From assembly GCA_016201575.1 (NCBI GenBank), contig JACQCN010000074.1, positions 1 through 7,555 of the forward strand: DNA of 7,555 bases, in the 5' to 3' direction. The stretch is from Candidatus Rokuibacteriota bacterium. Lineage in GTDB: Bacteria > Methylomirabilota > Methylomirabilia > Rokubacteriales > CSP1-6. Numbering within the stretch: the stretch's first letter is position 1; each line of letters starts with the position of its first letter. Under the pieces are notes generated by a model. The model was not told where the DNA came from. It was given only the letters and a program-made list of their open reading frames with translations, and did not search any database. Positions 1 through 6,060 of this stretch are shown here, in pieces. The translations under genes and the position numbers were made by a program.

Positions 1-720
1 GAGGTAGGCCTCGATCACCTTGCGATCGGCCTGGATCTGGGCCGGGGTCCCCTCGGCGATCTTCTCCCCGAAGTTGAGCACAGCGATCCGGTCGGCGACC
101 TCCATGACCAGGTCCATCGTGTGCTCGATCAGGAAGATCGTCTTGCCGAGCTGCCGGAGCCGCTGGATGTCGGCGGTGAGACGGGCCAGCTCGACGGCGC
201 TCATCCCCGCCGCCGGCTCGTCGAGCAGCAGGAGGACGGGATCGGTGGCCAGCGCCCGGGCCAGCTCGAGCCGGCGCTGCTCGCCGAAGTTGAGGTTCTC
301 GACCAGATCGTCCCGCTTCGCCCCGAGCCCCGCCAGCTCCAGCAGCTCCTCCACCCGTTCCCGGTCGCCGCGCCGGCCATCGTCGCCGCGCGGGGCCCGC
401 CGGAGGGCCACCCGGACGTTGTCGAAGGCGGTCATGCGGGTGAACAAGCGGATGTTCTGGAACGTCCGGCCAATCCCCAGGCGCACGATCTCATGTGTCC
501 GGGCGCCCGCGATCGGGTGCCCGTCGAACGCGATGGTCCCTGCCGTCGGCGGCAGGACGCCGGTGACCACGTTGAAAAGCGTCGTCTTCCCGGAGCCGTT
601 GGGGCCGATGAGGGCGAAGATCGACGACCGCGGCACCTCGAGGCTCACCTCGTTGAGCGCCGCGAGCCCCCCGAAGTGGCGGGAGACGCGGTCGACCTGG
701 AGGATCGCCGACAGGCTCAC
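1..720 (-). CDS. livG: HAAT-family ABC importer ATP-binding protein LivG (3' end cut by window edge)
   Basis: This is the cytoplasmic ATPase that, with a LivF-type partner, powers uptake through LivH/LivM. All nucleotide-binding motifs are visible in 240 residues: Walker A GPNGSGKT at about 39-46, Q-loop Gln88 in GRTFQN, signature NFGEQRR from 144, Walker B LLLLDEP with Asp167/Glu168, and the switch His200 in IEHTMD. The NFGEQRRLE signature and the IEHTMDLVM stretch are typical of LivG. The reading frame runs off the window after IEAYL, which in LivG lies near the C-terminus, so perhaps 15 residues are missing. The start is the GTG at 720. It overlaps the livM stop by 4 bases (GTGA) and is preceded by GGGGAGG at 9 bases, so translation is probably coupled. 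The stretch after residue 105 (RRAPRGDDGRRGDR) is shorter than in E. coli LivG but looks intact. The transported substrate cannot be read from this subunit. Confidence 0.95.
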   Translation of the reverse strand, partial: MSLSAILQVDRVSRHFGGLAALNEVSLEVPRSSIFALIGPNGSGKTTLFNVVTGVLPPTAGTIAFDGHPIAGARTHEIVRLGIGRTFQNIRLFTRMTAFDNVRVALRRAPRGDDGRRGDRERVEELLELAGLGAKRDDLVENLNFGEQRRLELARALATDPVLLLLDEPAAGMSAVELARLTADIQRLRQLGKTIFLIEHTMDLVMEVADRIAVLNFGEKIAEGTPAQIQADRKVIEAYL

Positions 721-1634
721 GGCACGTCGCCTCCCCGCGGCATCGGGCGCGGCCGGACCCACCGCTTCGCGCGGAGGACCAGCGCCTCGTCGACGAGGCC
801 GCGCGGCCGCACGAGCATGGTCACGATGATGAGCCCGCCGTACACGAACATTCGCAGCTCGTGGAGCACGCGGAGCCCCTCGGTGAGACTCACCAGCAGC
901 ACCGCTCCCAGGATCGGCCCCACGAAGCTCCCGAGCCCGCCCAGGATCGGGTAGGTGATGGAGGCGATCGCGAGCGGCAGCGCGACCATGTCGTGATCGA
1001 TGTAGCTGCTGAAGTGGATGAAGAGGCCCCCGCCCAAGCCGGCCACGGCGCCGGCGGCGCCGAAGGCCAGCACCTTGACCCGGGTCACGTCGATTCCGAC
1101 CGTCGCCGCCGCCACCTCGTCCTCCTCGACGGCCCGGAGCATCGCCCCGAGCTTCGAGCGGTCGAGGAGGTAGAAGAGGACCGCGACACCCGCCACCACC
1201 GCCGCGATGATCCCGAGGAACTGGAGCCCGGTGAACCCGCGATCGAAGACGTAGCGCACGTGGCGGAAGCCCTCGGCGCCGTTGGGGCCGACCACCCGGT
1301 CGCCGATGGTTTTCGTGTAGCGGATGTTGAGGAAGACGAGCCGCACGACCTCGCCGAAGCCGTAGGTGGCGATGGCCAGGTAGAGGCCGCGCACGCGGAG
1401 GGCGGGAAAGCCGACGACGATCCCGATCAGGCCGGCGAGGAGGGCGCCGAGGACGAGCGAGGGCAGCAGCGGGAGCCCCCACAGCGCGGTGCCCATGCCG
1501 GCCAGATAGGCGCCGATGGCGAAGAAGCCCTGCTGGCCGAAGGACATCTGGCCGCTGATGGCGACCAGGTAGACGCTCAGGCCGAGGAGGGCGTGGATGC
1601 CGACGATCGAGGCGATGGCGACGTAGTAATCCAT
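717..1634 (-). CDS. livM: HAAT-family ABC importer permease LivM
   Basis: This is one half of the inner-membrane channel of a branched-chain amino acid type importer, 305 residues long, which is normal for the family. It is almost entirely hydrophobic helices. The N-terminal GQMSFGQQGFFAIGAY matches the conserved LivM signature of the GQxSxGxxxFxxIGAY kind. The cytoplasmic coupling loop that contacts the ATPase is seen at SKLGAMLRAVEEDEVAAATVGI, about residues 186-207. It is followed by the usual LAFGAAGAVAGLGGGLF helix and the LGGLGSFVGPILGA segment. The ATG at 1634 gives the family's normal N-terminus (MDYYVAIASIVGIHALLGL). The frame stays open upstream, but that part is Arg-rich, unlike the family, and overlaps livH. 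No Shine-Dalgarno motif lies at normal spacing: a hairpin occupies the site, and a GGGGAGGAG is buried in its 5' arm. The C-terminal tail is basic (RAKRWVRPRPMPR). The stop overlaps the livG start. Confidence 0.95.
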   Translation of the reverse strand: MDYYVAIASIVGIHALLGLSVYLVAISGQMSFGQQGFFAIGAYLAGMGTALWGLPLLPSLVLGALLAGLIGIVVGFPALRVRGLYLAIATYGFGEVVRLVFLNIRYTKTIGDRVVGPNGAEGFRHVRYVFDRGFTGLQFLGIIAAVVAGVAVLFYLLDRSKLGAMLRAVEEDEVAAATVGIDVTRVKVLAFGAAGAVAGLGGGLFIHFSSYIDHDMVALPLAIASITYPILGGLGSFVGPILGAVLLVSLTEGLRVLHELRMFVYGGLIIVTMLVRPRGLVDEALVLRAKRWVRPRPMPRGGDVP

Positions 1635-1644
1635 CGTCAGTCGA

Positions 1645-1678
1645 CGTCGGGGGGAGCGGGCGCCGCTCCTCCCCGACG
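1645..1678 (-). repeat. GC-rich hairpin between livH and livM
   Basis: The arms at 1645-1658 and 1664-1678 are reverse complements of each other (CGTCGGGG...AGCG) with one extra base in one arm. One further G-C pair closes a three-base loop. In the minus-strand transcript the hairpin ends 10 bases before the livM ATG, where a ribosome-binding site would sit. Its 5' arm contains GGGGAGGAG. No U-tract follows, so it is not a standard terminator. It could damp or gate livM translation, or protect the upstream mRNA. The structure is visible; the role is inferred. A separate 10-base palindrome, TCGGCGCCGA, lies at 1696-1705 in the same gap. Confidence 0.6.
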
Positions 1679-1720
1679 CCCCCCACCGGCTATCGTCGGC
1701 GCCGATTTCTTCACGCCTGC

Positions 1721-2602
1721 TCAGGTGGCTCGCGCGCCGGCCAGCCCCGCCGGCCGGACGACCAGGATCGCGAAGAGGAGGAGGAAGGCGAGGATGTCGC
1801 GGTAGCTCGTGCCGAGGAACCACATCGTCTCGAACTCGAGCACGCCGAGCAGGAGGCCGCCCAGGATCGCGCCCCGGAGGCTGCCGAGCCCGCCCAGCAC
1901 GGTCACCACCAGCCCCTTGCCGGTCAGCCACACCGCCATCTCCGGCCGCGCCGCTCCCACGCTGACGACGGCGAAGAACCCGATGACGCCGGCCAGCGCC
2001 GAGGTCAGGGCGAAGGTCAGCACGTTAATCCGGCGCAGGCTCACGCCGAGGATCTGCGCGGCCTGGGGCCGCTCGGCCACCGCCCGCATGGCGCGGCCGA
2101 GCCGGGTCCGGTGGATGAGGAAGAAGATCAGCGAGAAGCAGACGAGGGCCGCCACCAGGATCGCGAGATAGTCCGGGCGAACGAGGAACGGCCCCCAGGC
2201 CAGCGACTCCTCCCCGAACGGGCGCGCGTACTCGAGACCCACCGCGCCGGTCGCGTGCACGATCGCCTCGTCGATCACGATCAGCATCCCGATCGTCGTC
2301 AGGAGCGGCGCCAGCTCGTGGCCCTTGCGGAGGAAGCGGAAGCACACCAGCTCCACGAGGAAGCCCACCGCCACCGCGCCGGCGATGCTCGACAGCAGCA
2401 TCACCCACGCCGGGACCCCGAACAGGTAGAACGGGATCAGGCTCACGTACGCGCCGGCCATGATCGTCGAGCCGTAGGCGAGGTTCAGCTTCCGCATCAC
2501 GCCGAAGAGGATCGTGAAGCCGCCGCCGATCAGGGCGTAGAGGCTGCCGTACATGAGGCCGTTGAGGAGTTGCTCGGTGGCGTCGAGCAGGATCCTGGGC
2601 AC
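1721..2602 (-). CDS. livH: HAAT-family ABC importer permease LivH
   Basis: This is the second channel-forming inner-membrane subunit, 293 residues, the usual length. Family marks include the N-terminal QLLNGLMYGSLYALIGGGFT (residues 11-30) and LAYGSTIMAGAYV (41-53). The coupling loop TRLGRAMRAVAERPQAAQILGV lies near 166-187, followed by TFALTSALAGVIG. GKGLVVTVLGGLGSLRGAILGG is near 228-249. Several transmembrane helices span the rest. The GTG at 2602 is chosen because it has GGAG at a 7-base spacing and restores the normal N-terminal helix; the next candidate, Met17, would cut into that helix. The gene sits 65 bases after the binding-protein gene and 86 bases before livM, in the classic HAAT operon order. 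No frameshift or missing segment is seen. Confidence 0.95.
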   Translation of the reverse strand: MPRILLDATEQLLNGLMYGSLYALIGGGFTILFGVMRKLNLAYGSTIMAGAYVSLIPFYLFGVPAWVMLLSSIAGAVAVGFLVELVCFRFLRKGHELAPLLTTIGMLIVIDEAIVHATGAVGLEYARPFGEESLAWGPFLVRPDYLAILVAALVCFSLIFFLIHRTRLGRAMRAVAERPQAAQILGVSLRRINVLTFALTSALAGVIGFFAVVSVGAARPEMAVWLTGKGLVVTVLGGLGSLRGAILGGLLLGVLEFETMWFLGTSYRDILAFLLLFAILVVRPAGLAGARAT

Positions 2603-2619
2603 GCGGTCGCTCCGATCAC

Positions 2620-2655
2620 GGCGCCCCCGGGACGTGGGCCGTCCCGGGGGGCGCC
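2620..2655 (-). repeat. Strong GC hairpin between the binding-protein gene and livH
   Basis: The arms at 2620-2634 and 2640-2655 pair over 15 positions with one bulged G and a five-base loop (TGGGC on the plus strand). The hairpin starts about 12 bases after the binding-protein stop and ends just before the livH ribosome-binding site. No U-run follows, so full termination is unlikely. In periplasmic binding-protein operons such as malEFG, an element of this kind at this place stabilises the upstream message and lowers downstream expression. Applying that here is inference; the inverted repeat itself is directly visible. Confidence 0.65.
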
Positions 2656-2667
2656 GGGTTCACCGGA

Positions 2668-3909
2668 TCAGTTCTGCTTCAGATTGGCGGGCAGCCAGAA
2701 CACCGTCCACTTCGCGCTCTTCACCTGGACCAGGATCATGTCCTTGTCGACGTCCCGGGGCCTCACGGGGTGGTCGTCCGGATTCATCTTGATCTTCCCG
2801 ACCACGCCCTGGAAGGTCCCCACCCTGGCGAGGAGATCGCGCACCTTGCGCCGGTCCTCCAGCAGCGACTCCTCGGTGTTCTTGATGCCGGCCTTCTCGA
2901 TGAGGACCTTCATCAGGTGGACGTTCTCGTACGCCGGCACGCTGTGGATGTGGCTGTCGGCGCTGTACCGCTCCCAGGCCTTGTCCGCCACCTGTTTCGC
3001 CTTCGCAGTGATCGGCGCGAAGTTCGACGGCGCGATGAGACCCTCGGCCACGTCCGGGCACTGGCGGAGCACCTCGCCGGCGGCGATGCTGGTGACGCCG
3101 ATGATGATCCTGGGCTTGACGCGCTGGCGGTGCAGCTCGCGGAAGGACGGGCAGGTGCTCGGCGTGTGGGTGAGGCTGAAGTAGATGTCGGCGTTGGCCC
3201 GGCGGAGCTTCGCGACCTGGGCGCCGAACTCGTTGTCGAGCCACCGCCAGTCCACGACCTCGACGACCTGGTGGTACTTGTGGCGCTCGAGCGCGGGCTG
3301 GAGCGCGAGCTTCCAGGTCGAGGCCGAGTGGGCGAAGTCCGACTCGTAGGCCACCATGACCGTCTTGAGGTCGGGATAATTCTCCTTCAGGTACTTCACG
3401 ACGAAGTCGTACATCGCCGGCTCGTCGGGGGTGTTGCGGAACACCCACGGAGAGAGCTTGGCGAGGCCGAACTTAGTGGCGGTGTCGGTGAAGAAGAGGA
3501 GCTGGAGCCCGGTGTCGCCGGGATCGTCCAGCCGCTTCTGGAGAGTGCCGAAGACGGGCTCCGCCACCGACGAGCAACTCGGCCCCAGCGAGAAGAGCAC
3601 CTTGTCCACGGTGGCCAGCCGCCGCACCACCGCCAGCCCCTGCTCGGGGTTGCAGGCGTCGTCCTCGGCGTAGAGCTGCATCTTGACCCGCTTGCCGCCC
3701 ACCACGAGGCCGCCGGCCTCGTTGATCTCGTCGATCGCGAGGCTGGCCAGGCCGTGCGAGGACTTCCCGAAGAAGGCCCCGGGACCGCTGAGCGCCCACA
3801 TCGCGCCGATCCGCACGGTGCCTTCGGACTGAAACGCGCCCGCCCCTGCCGGCCACGCGAGCAGGGCGCCGAGCGCCACGACGCTTCCGATCCGCCATAG
3901 CCGCTTCAT
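2668..3909 (-). CDS. Periplasmic substrate-binding protein of a HAAT (branched-chain amino acid type) ABC importer
   Basis: This is the periplasmic receptor that delivers ligand to LivHM, 413 residues and of the Peripla_BP_6 / LivJ-LivK type. Residues 1-25 form a Sec signal peptide (MKRLWRIGS, a hydrophobic core, then AGAGA before FQS). The mature part opens with VRIGAMWALSGPGAFFGKSS and continues to LASLAIDEINEAGGL, the standard N-lobe start of this family. GPSCSSVAEPVF at about 109-120 matches the ligand-contacting loop after beta-strand 3-4. TVMVAYESDFAHS near 183-195 fits the lobe crossover. Four cysteines (86, 112, 253, 284) remain after the signal and could form disulfides. The ligand is not readable: this fold binds leucine-type amino acids but also urea, amides, aromatic acids and others. 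The ATG has an excellent AAAGGAGG site 6 bases upstream. The gene leads the liv operon. Confidence 0.93.
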   Translation of the reverse strand: MKRLWRIGSVVALGALLAWPAGAGAFQSEGTVRIGAMWALSGPGAFFGKSSHGLASLAIDEINEAGGLVVGGKRVKMQLYAEDDACNPEQGLAVVRRLATVDKVLFSLGPSCSSVAEPVFGTLQKRLDDPGDTGLQLLFFTDTATKFGLAKLSPWVFRNTPDEPAMYDFVVKYLKENYPDLKTVMVAYESDFAHSASTWKLALQPALERHKYHQVVEVVDWRWLDNEFGAQVAKLRRANADIYFSLTHTPSTCPSFRELHRQRVKPRIIIGVTSIAAGEVLRQCPDVAEGLIAPSNFAPITAKAKQVADKAWERYSADSHIHSVPAYENVHLMKVLIEKAGIKNTEESLLEDRRKVRDLLARVGTFQGVVGKIKMNPDDHPVRPRDVDKDMILVQVKSAKWTVFWLPANLKQN

Positions 3910-3915
3910 CGTCGG

Positions 3916-3923
3916 CCTCCTTT
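3916..3923 (-). promoter_or_regulatory. Strong ribosome-binding site of the binding-protein gene
   Basis: AAAGGAGG lies 6 bases before the ATG at 3909, a near-perfect anti-16S match and the best one in the window. It fixes the start codon. It also fits the need for much more binding protein than permease; livM, by contrast, has no accessible site. Confidence 0.85.
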
Positions 3924-3931
3924 AGGAACTC

Positions 3932-4140
3932 GGAGGGGGGCTCTGCCCCCCTTCCGAACCTCCCCCCGATGGATTGCGCCGGCGGAGCCGGCGCTCGAAC
4001 CGCTGATTACTCCGATGCGCCGCTGTCTCGTCGAAGGGGCCCGGCGGCCCCTCCGAGCCTCCCCACGAATCGAGTCGCGCCGCCCAGAGCCGAGTTGCGC
4101 CGGCGGAGCCGGCGCTCGAACAGGCGGTCGACTCCGACGC
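3932..4140. repeat. Two diverged tandem units with paired hairpins in the liv operon leader
   Basis: Unit 1 covers about 3932-4020 and unit 2 about 4035-4140. Each begins with a G/C-run hairpin: 3935-3940 with 3946-3951, and 4036-4041 with 4046-4051. Each then has a block reading CCGARCCTCCCC and an identical 27-base stretch (3974-4000 and 4095-4121). Inside that stretch is a perfect 8-base inverted repeat, GCGCCGGC gga GCCGGCGC (3976-3994 and 4097-4115). Both units close with ACTCCGA followed by GCGC. Unit 2 is longer because a 20-base piece is partly duplicated (CGAGT at 4071 and 4091). No credible protein is encoded here. It resembles a small family of intergenic repeats; whether it recurs elsewhere in the genome cannot be seen. 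It may act as mRNA leader structure or as a weak terminator for the upstream operon. Confidence 0.75.
4006..4034 (-). promoter_or_regulatory. Weak candidate sigma-70-type promoter for the liv operon
   Basis: On the minus strand TCGACG (4034-4029) and AGTAAT (4011-4006) are separated by 17 bases, each matching four of six consensus positions. The AGTAAT lies in the only A/T-richer patch of the leader and is not conserved in the second repeat unit. A start near 3999 would give a leader of about 90 bases containing one unit's hairpins. Read-through from the upstream genes is an equally good explanation for liv transcription. Confidence 0.25.
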
Positions 4141-4144
4141 GCTC

Positions 4145-4456
4145 CTACCGCCCGAGCAGGAGAATGGACCGGGCTTCCGGCTCGCCCCCGGCTCGCTCCA
4201 GGTACTTCACGCGCACCACCCCACCCCGCCGGACGGCCGCGAGCGAGGTCTCCGTCCGGCACACGATCACCTCGGTCTCGGGGTCGACCGCCATCCGCCG
4301 CCGCTCCCCGCTCTGCACGTCGGTGAGCACCAGAAGCCGCCGGGCCGGCTCGATCCCCTCGACCCGGCCGACCATGAGCCGCTCCTCGTGGGCGGCGGCG
4401 CCGGCGGGCAGCAGCGAGAGGAGCCCCACGAGCGCGACCAGCGGCCGCCGGCTCAC
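4145..4456 (-). CDS. Small exported protein of unknown function, beta-rich (paralogue of the gene just upstream)
   Basis: This is 103 residues. Residues 1-22 form a signal peptide (MSRRPLVALVGLLSLLPAGAAA before HEERL), so the product should be periplasmic or otherwise outside the membrane. The mature part is short beta-strand-like segments: MVGRVEGIE, RLLVLTDV, TEVIVC, GGVVRVKYL and RSILLLG. It aligns along its length with the neighbouring 111-residue protein (GRVEGIE / GRIESVD, LLVLTDV / LVVVRDV, a shared single Cys at 66 / 73, then the GxVV region). The arrangement is like the small beta-barrel DUF5666-type proteins, but that link is only a resemblance. The start is a GTG overlapping the previous stop as GTGA, with GAGGG at a 6-base spacing. 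The frame extends upstream but is low-complexity Arg/Gly and covers the neighbour. It is the last gene of its operon, 235 bases before the binding-protein gene. Confidence 0.75.
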   Translation of the reverse strand: MSRRPLVALVGLLSLLPAGAAAHEERLMVGRVEGIEPARRLLVLTDVQSGERRRMAVDPETEVIVCRTETSLAAVRRGGVVRVKYLERAGGEPEARSILLLGR

Positions 4457-4788
4457 CGGGCGCCCTCGATCACGATCAGGTTCGCGATCCCGTCCGGGCC
4501 GACCACCTCGTAGAACGCGCTCACCACCATGCCCTTCTTCACACGGTCGAGGCCCACCCCTTCCCCGCCGCAACCGAAGATCCGGGCGTCAGGCCGCGCC
4601 CGCAGCTCGACCCGCACCGGTCGGCCCCGGACATCACGGACGACCACGAGGCGCCCGGCCCCCGCGTCGACCGACTCGATCCGCCCCTGGATCTCGCGCT
4701 GGACGAGGCCGTTGGCCGAGGCGTTCCCCGGCGCCCCGCCGGCACCGAGCCACGCGAGCACAGCGGCGACGGCCACCGCCTGCCTCAT
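4453..4788 (-). CDS. Small exported protein of unknown function, beta-rich (paralogue of the next gene)
   Basis: This is 111 residues with an N-terminal signal sequence (MRQAVAVAAVLAWLGAGG, then cleavage probably around GNASA at 21-25). The mature domain reads EIQGRIESVDAGAGRLVVV, RPVRVELRA, ARIFGC, LDRVKKGMVVSAFYEV and IANLIVIEG. This is the pattern of a small beta-barrel in which a 'G-R-I-x-S-V-D' strand opens the fold and a 'V-K-K-G-M-V-V' turn follows, similar in style to DUF5666. Cys73 is shared with the paralogue. The ATG at 4788 overlaps the upstream stop as ATGA, with GGTGG at 7 bases, so translation is probably coupled. A longer frame upstream overlaps the neighbouring gene and is Arg/Gly-rich, so it was not used. 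Function unknown; a periplasmic partner of the membrane protein in the same operon is plausible. Confidence 0.78.
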   Translation of the reverse strand: MRQAVAVAAVLAWLGAGGAPGNASANGLVQREIQGRIESVDAGAGRLVVVRDVRGRPVRVELRARPDARIFGCGGEGVGLDRVKKGMVVSAFYEVVGPDGIANLIVIEGAR

Positions 4789-5501
4789 GGGCGCGCCACC
4801 GTCTCCGTCACGGCGCGAAGGAACCGGCGGCGCTGCTGGTCGAACGCTTCCGGCGCCGGTGGCGCGCCCGTCTCCGGGTCGGGCAGCGCGCGGGCCATCG
4901 CGTCGAGGGCGGCCCGCGCGATGGTGCCGGCGCCCGGATCGCGCACGTTCAGGTAGGCCTCGAGGGCCACGCCGTAATAGCGCGGGACGAGGGCGTACAG
5001 GCGGGCCGCTGTCTCCGGCTGGTCCAGGCGAGCGGCGAGCGACTCCAGCAGCTCCTCGATCAGCACGACGAACATCTCCCGGAGCGCCGCGTGGACCGCC
5101 TCTCGGTCGCGCGCGCCGAGCGCGGCCTCGAGGCGCGGCGCGAGCCGGCTGCCGCGCTCTCGATCGACCCGCTCCGCCTCCGTCTTCAGGCTTCCCGACC
5201 AGCGGGTGAGCTGATAGCCGGCCTTGAACACCAGCCCCGGCTCGCTCGGCCGGAGCAGCCACCTCCGGAACCCGCCGGGCTTGAGTCGTACCCGCGTGTC
5301 GCCCGTGTACACGCCACGGGCGACCGCGAAGCTCCCGGCCGGGTCGTCGACGAGCAGCAGGAGCACGCGGGCGTCGCGGGTGAGCTGGGTCTCGGGCGCC
5401 TCGTACACCGTGTGGAAGAGGTGGGCGCCGGCCAGGTCCGGCGCGAGCGCGAAGGCTCCCAGCCCGATCGCGAGCCCCGCTCCCCGCAGTCGACGGCTCA
5501 C
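4785..5501 (-). CDS. Exported helical protein of unknown function
   Basis: I do not recognise the family. The product is 238 residues with a signal peptide (positive start MSRRLRG, a hydrophobic AIGLGAFALA core, and a likely cut after DLAGA at 26, before HLFHTVYEAP). A beta-like first part (RVLLLLVDDPAG, VARGVYTGDTRVRL) is followed by a mostly helical remainder. Examples are AAALGARDREAVHAALREMF at 125-143, VVLIEELLESLAARL to 159, and a distinctive ARLYALVPRYYGVALEAYL at 166-184. A proline-rich link (PDPETGAPPAPEAF) precedes a basic C-terminal helix. The start is a GTG overlapping the previous stop as GTGA, with GGGAGG only 3 bases before it. The stop overlaps the next ATG. The overlaps at both ends argue that all these products are needed together outside the cytoplasmic membrane. 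Confidence 0.75.
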   Translation of the reverse strand: MSRRLRGAGLAIGLGAFALAPDLAGAHLFHTVYEAPETQLTRDARVLLLLVDDPAGSFAVARGVYTGDTRVRLKPGGFRRWLLRPSEPGLVFKAGYQLTRWSGSLKTEAERVDRERGSRLAPRLEAALGARDREAVHAALREMFVVLIEELLESLAARLDQPETAARLYALVPRYYGVALEAYLNVRDPGAGTIARAALDAMARALPDPETGAPPAPEAFDQQRRRFLRAVTETVARP

Positions 5502-6037
5502 GAGCCTCCCATGCGGCGGTCGCGCACGAGCACCACCAGGTAGCAGACGAGGGTCGCCCAGATGGCGAGGATCGCCGCCCCTCCGAACGGCACGAAGAAC
5601 GCCCATTCGACCGGGGACCGGAGCCGGGCCACGCCCCAGTACGGGATCAGCCAGCCGAGAACGAGCCAGCCCGGCGGGTAGAGGGCGCCAAGCGAGACGA
5701 GCACGCACAGCGCGTGCTGGAGCCGCTCCGGCAGCGGCAAGTTCACGATGGCGAGCGAGACGAGGAGGATCAGCATGCCGAGGCCGAGGCCGTGGACGTG
5801 GAGCATGCGGACGGCGTTGTTCGATTGCTCCACCACCTCCGCGATCCGGGCCTGGTCGATCACCTCGGCCCCGGCGAAGCCGTGGACCTCGGGCCGCTTG
5901 ACCACCTCGCGCCGCGCGAGGTCGTAGAGGCGGTCCTGAAAGCGCACGAGCGCCCCTCCCGCCGACGCTCCCACCGCGAACATGCAGAGGCTGGCGACCA
6001 GGGCGATGACCGGCGGGCGGCGGAGCGTGGCGTTCAC
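5498..6037 (-). CDS. Four-helix integral membrane protein of unknown function
   Basis: This is 179 residues with four predicted membrane helices: about 9-28, 80-100, 109-133 (containing the YPPGW kink) and 145-170. An Arg/Lys-bearing C-terminus (VRDRRMGGS) suggests N-in/C-in. The 50-residue loop between helices 1 and 2 would face outside and is helical (IDQARIAEVVEQSNNAVRML). His80 and His82 (HVHG) sit at the outer mouth of helix 2, and His108 begins helix 3. Such histidines could bind heme or metal, but no known cofactor motif is met. The GTG at 6037 leaves a 23-base gap after the upstream gene and has AGGA close by. A GTG at 6061, overlapping the previous TAG, would add eight residues. A much longer frame extends upstream but is Arg-rich and lies over the neighbour. 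It is the only multi-helix protein in this operon and therefore the likely anchor. Confidence 0.75.
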   Translation of the reverse strand: MNATLRRPPVIALVASLCMFAVGASAGGALVRFQDRLYDLARREVVKRPEVHGFAGAEVIDQARIAEVVEQSNNAVRMLHVHGLGLGMLILLVSLAIVNLPLPERLQHALCVLVSLGALYPPGWLVLGWLIPYWGVARLRSPVEWAFFVPFGGAAILAIWATLVCYLVVLVRDRRMGGS

Positions 6038-6060
6038 CGATCCTGTGGGTCCATCGGGCA

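Noticed and set aside
1635..1931. N-terminal extension of livM upstream of 1634
   Set aside because: The extension is Arg-rich low-complexity sequence that overlaps livH. The family's normal N-terminus begins at the ATG at 1634.
1645..2655. The two liv intercistronic hairpins as intrinsic terminators
   Set aside because: Neither is followed by a U-run in the transcript, and both lie inside one clear operon.
20..3900. Long open frames on the plus strand across the transporter genes
   Set aside because: They are Arg/Ser/Pro- or Glu/Asp/His-rich shadows typical of GC-rich DNA, with no domain, while the minus strand encodes full LivG, LivM, LivH and binding-protein motifs.
3932..4121. Repeats in the liv leader as a CRISPR array
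   Set aside because: There are only two copies, 121 bases apart. The spacer-like sequence itself aligns between copies, and no cas gene is near.
3969..5543. Plus-strand frame of more than 500 residues opposite the envelope operon
   Set aside because: Its composition is low-complexity Arg/Pro/Ser. The opposite strand has a chain of signal peptides with 4-base overlaps, which would not arise by chance.
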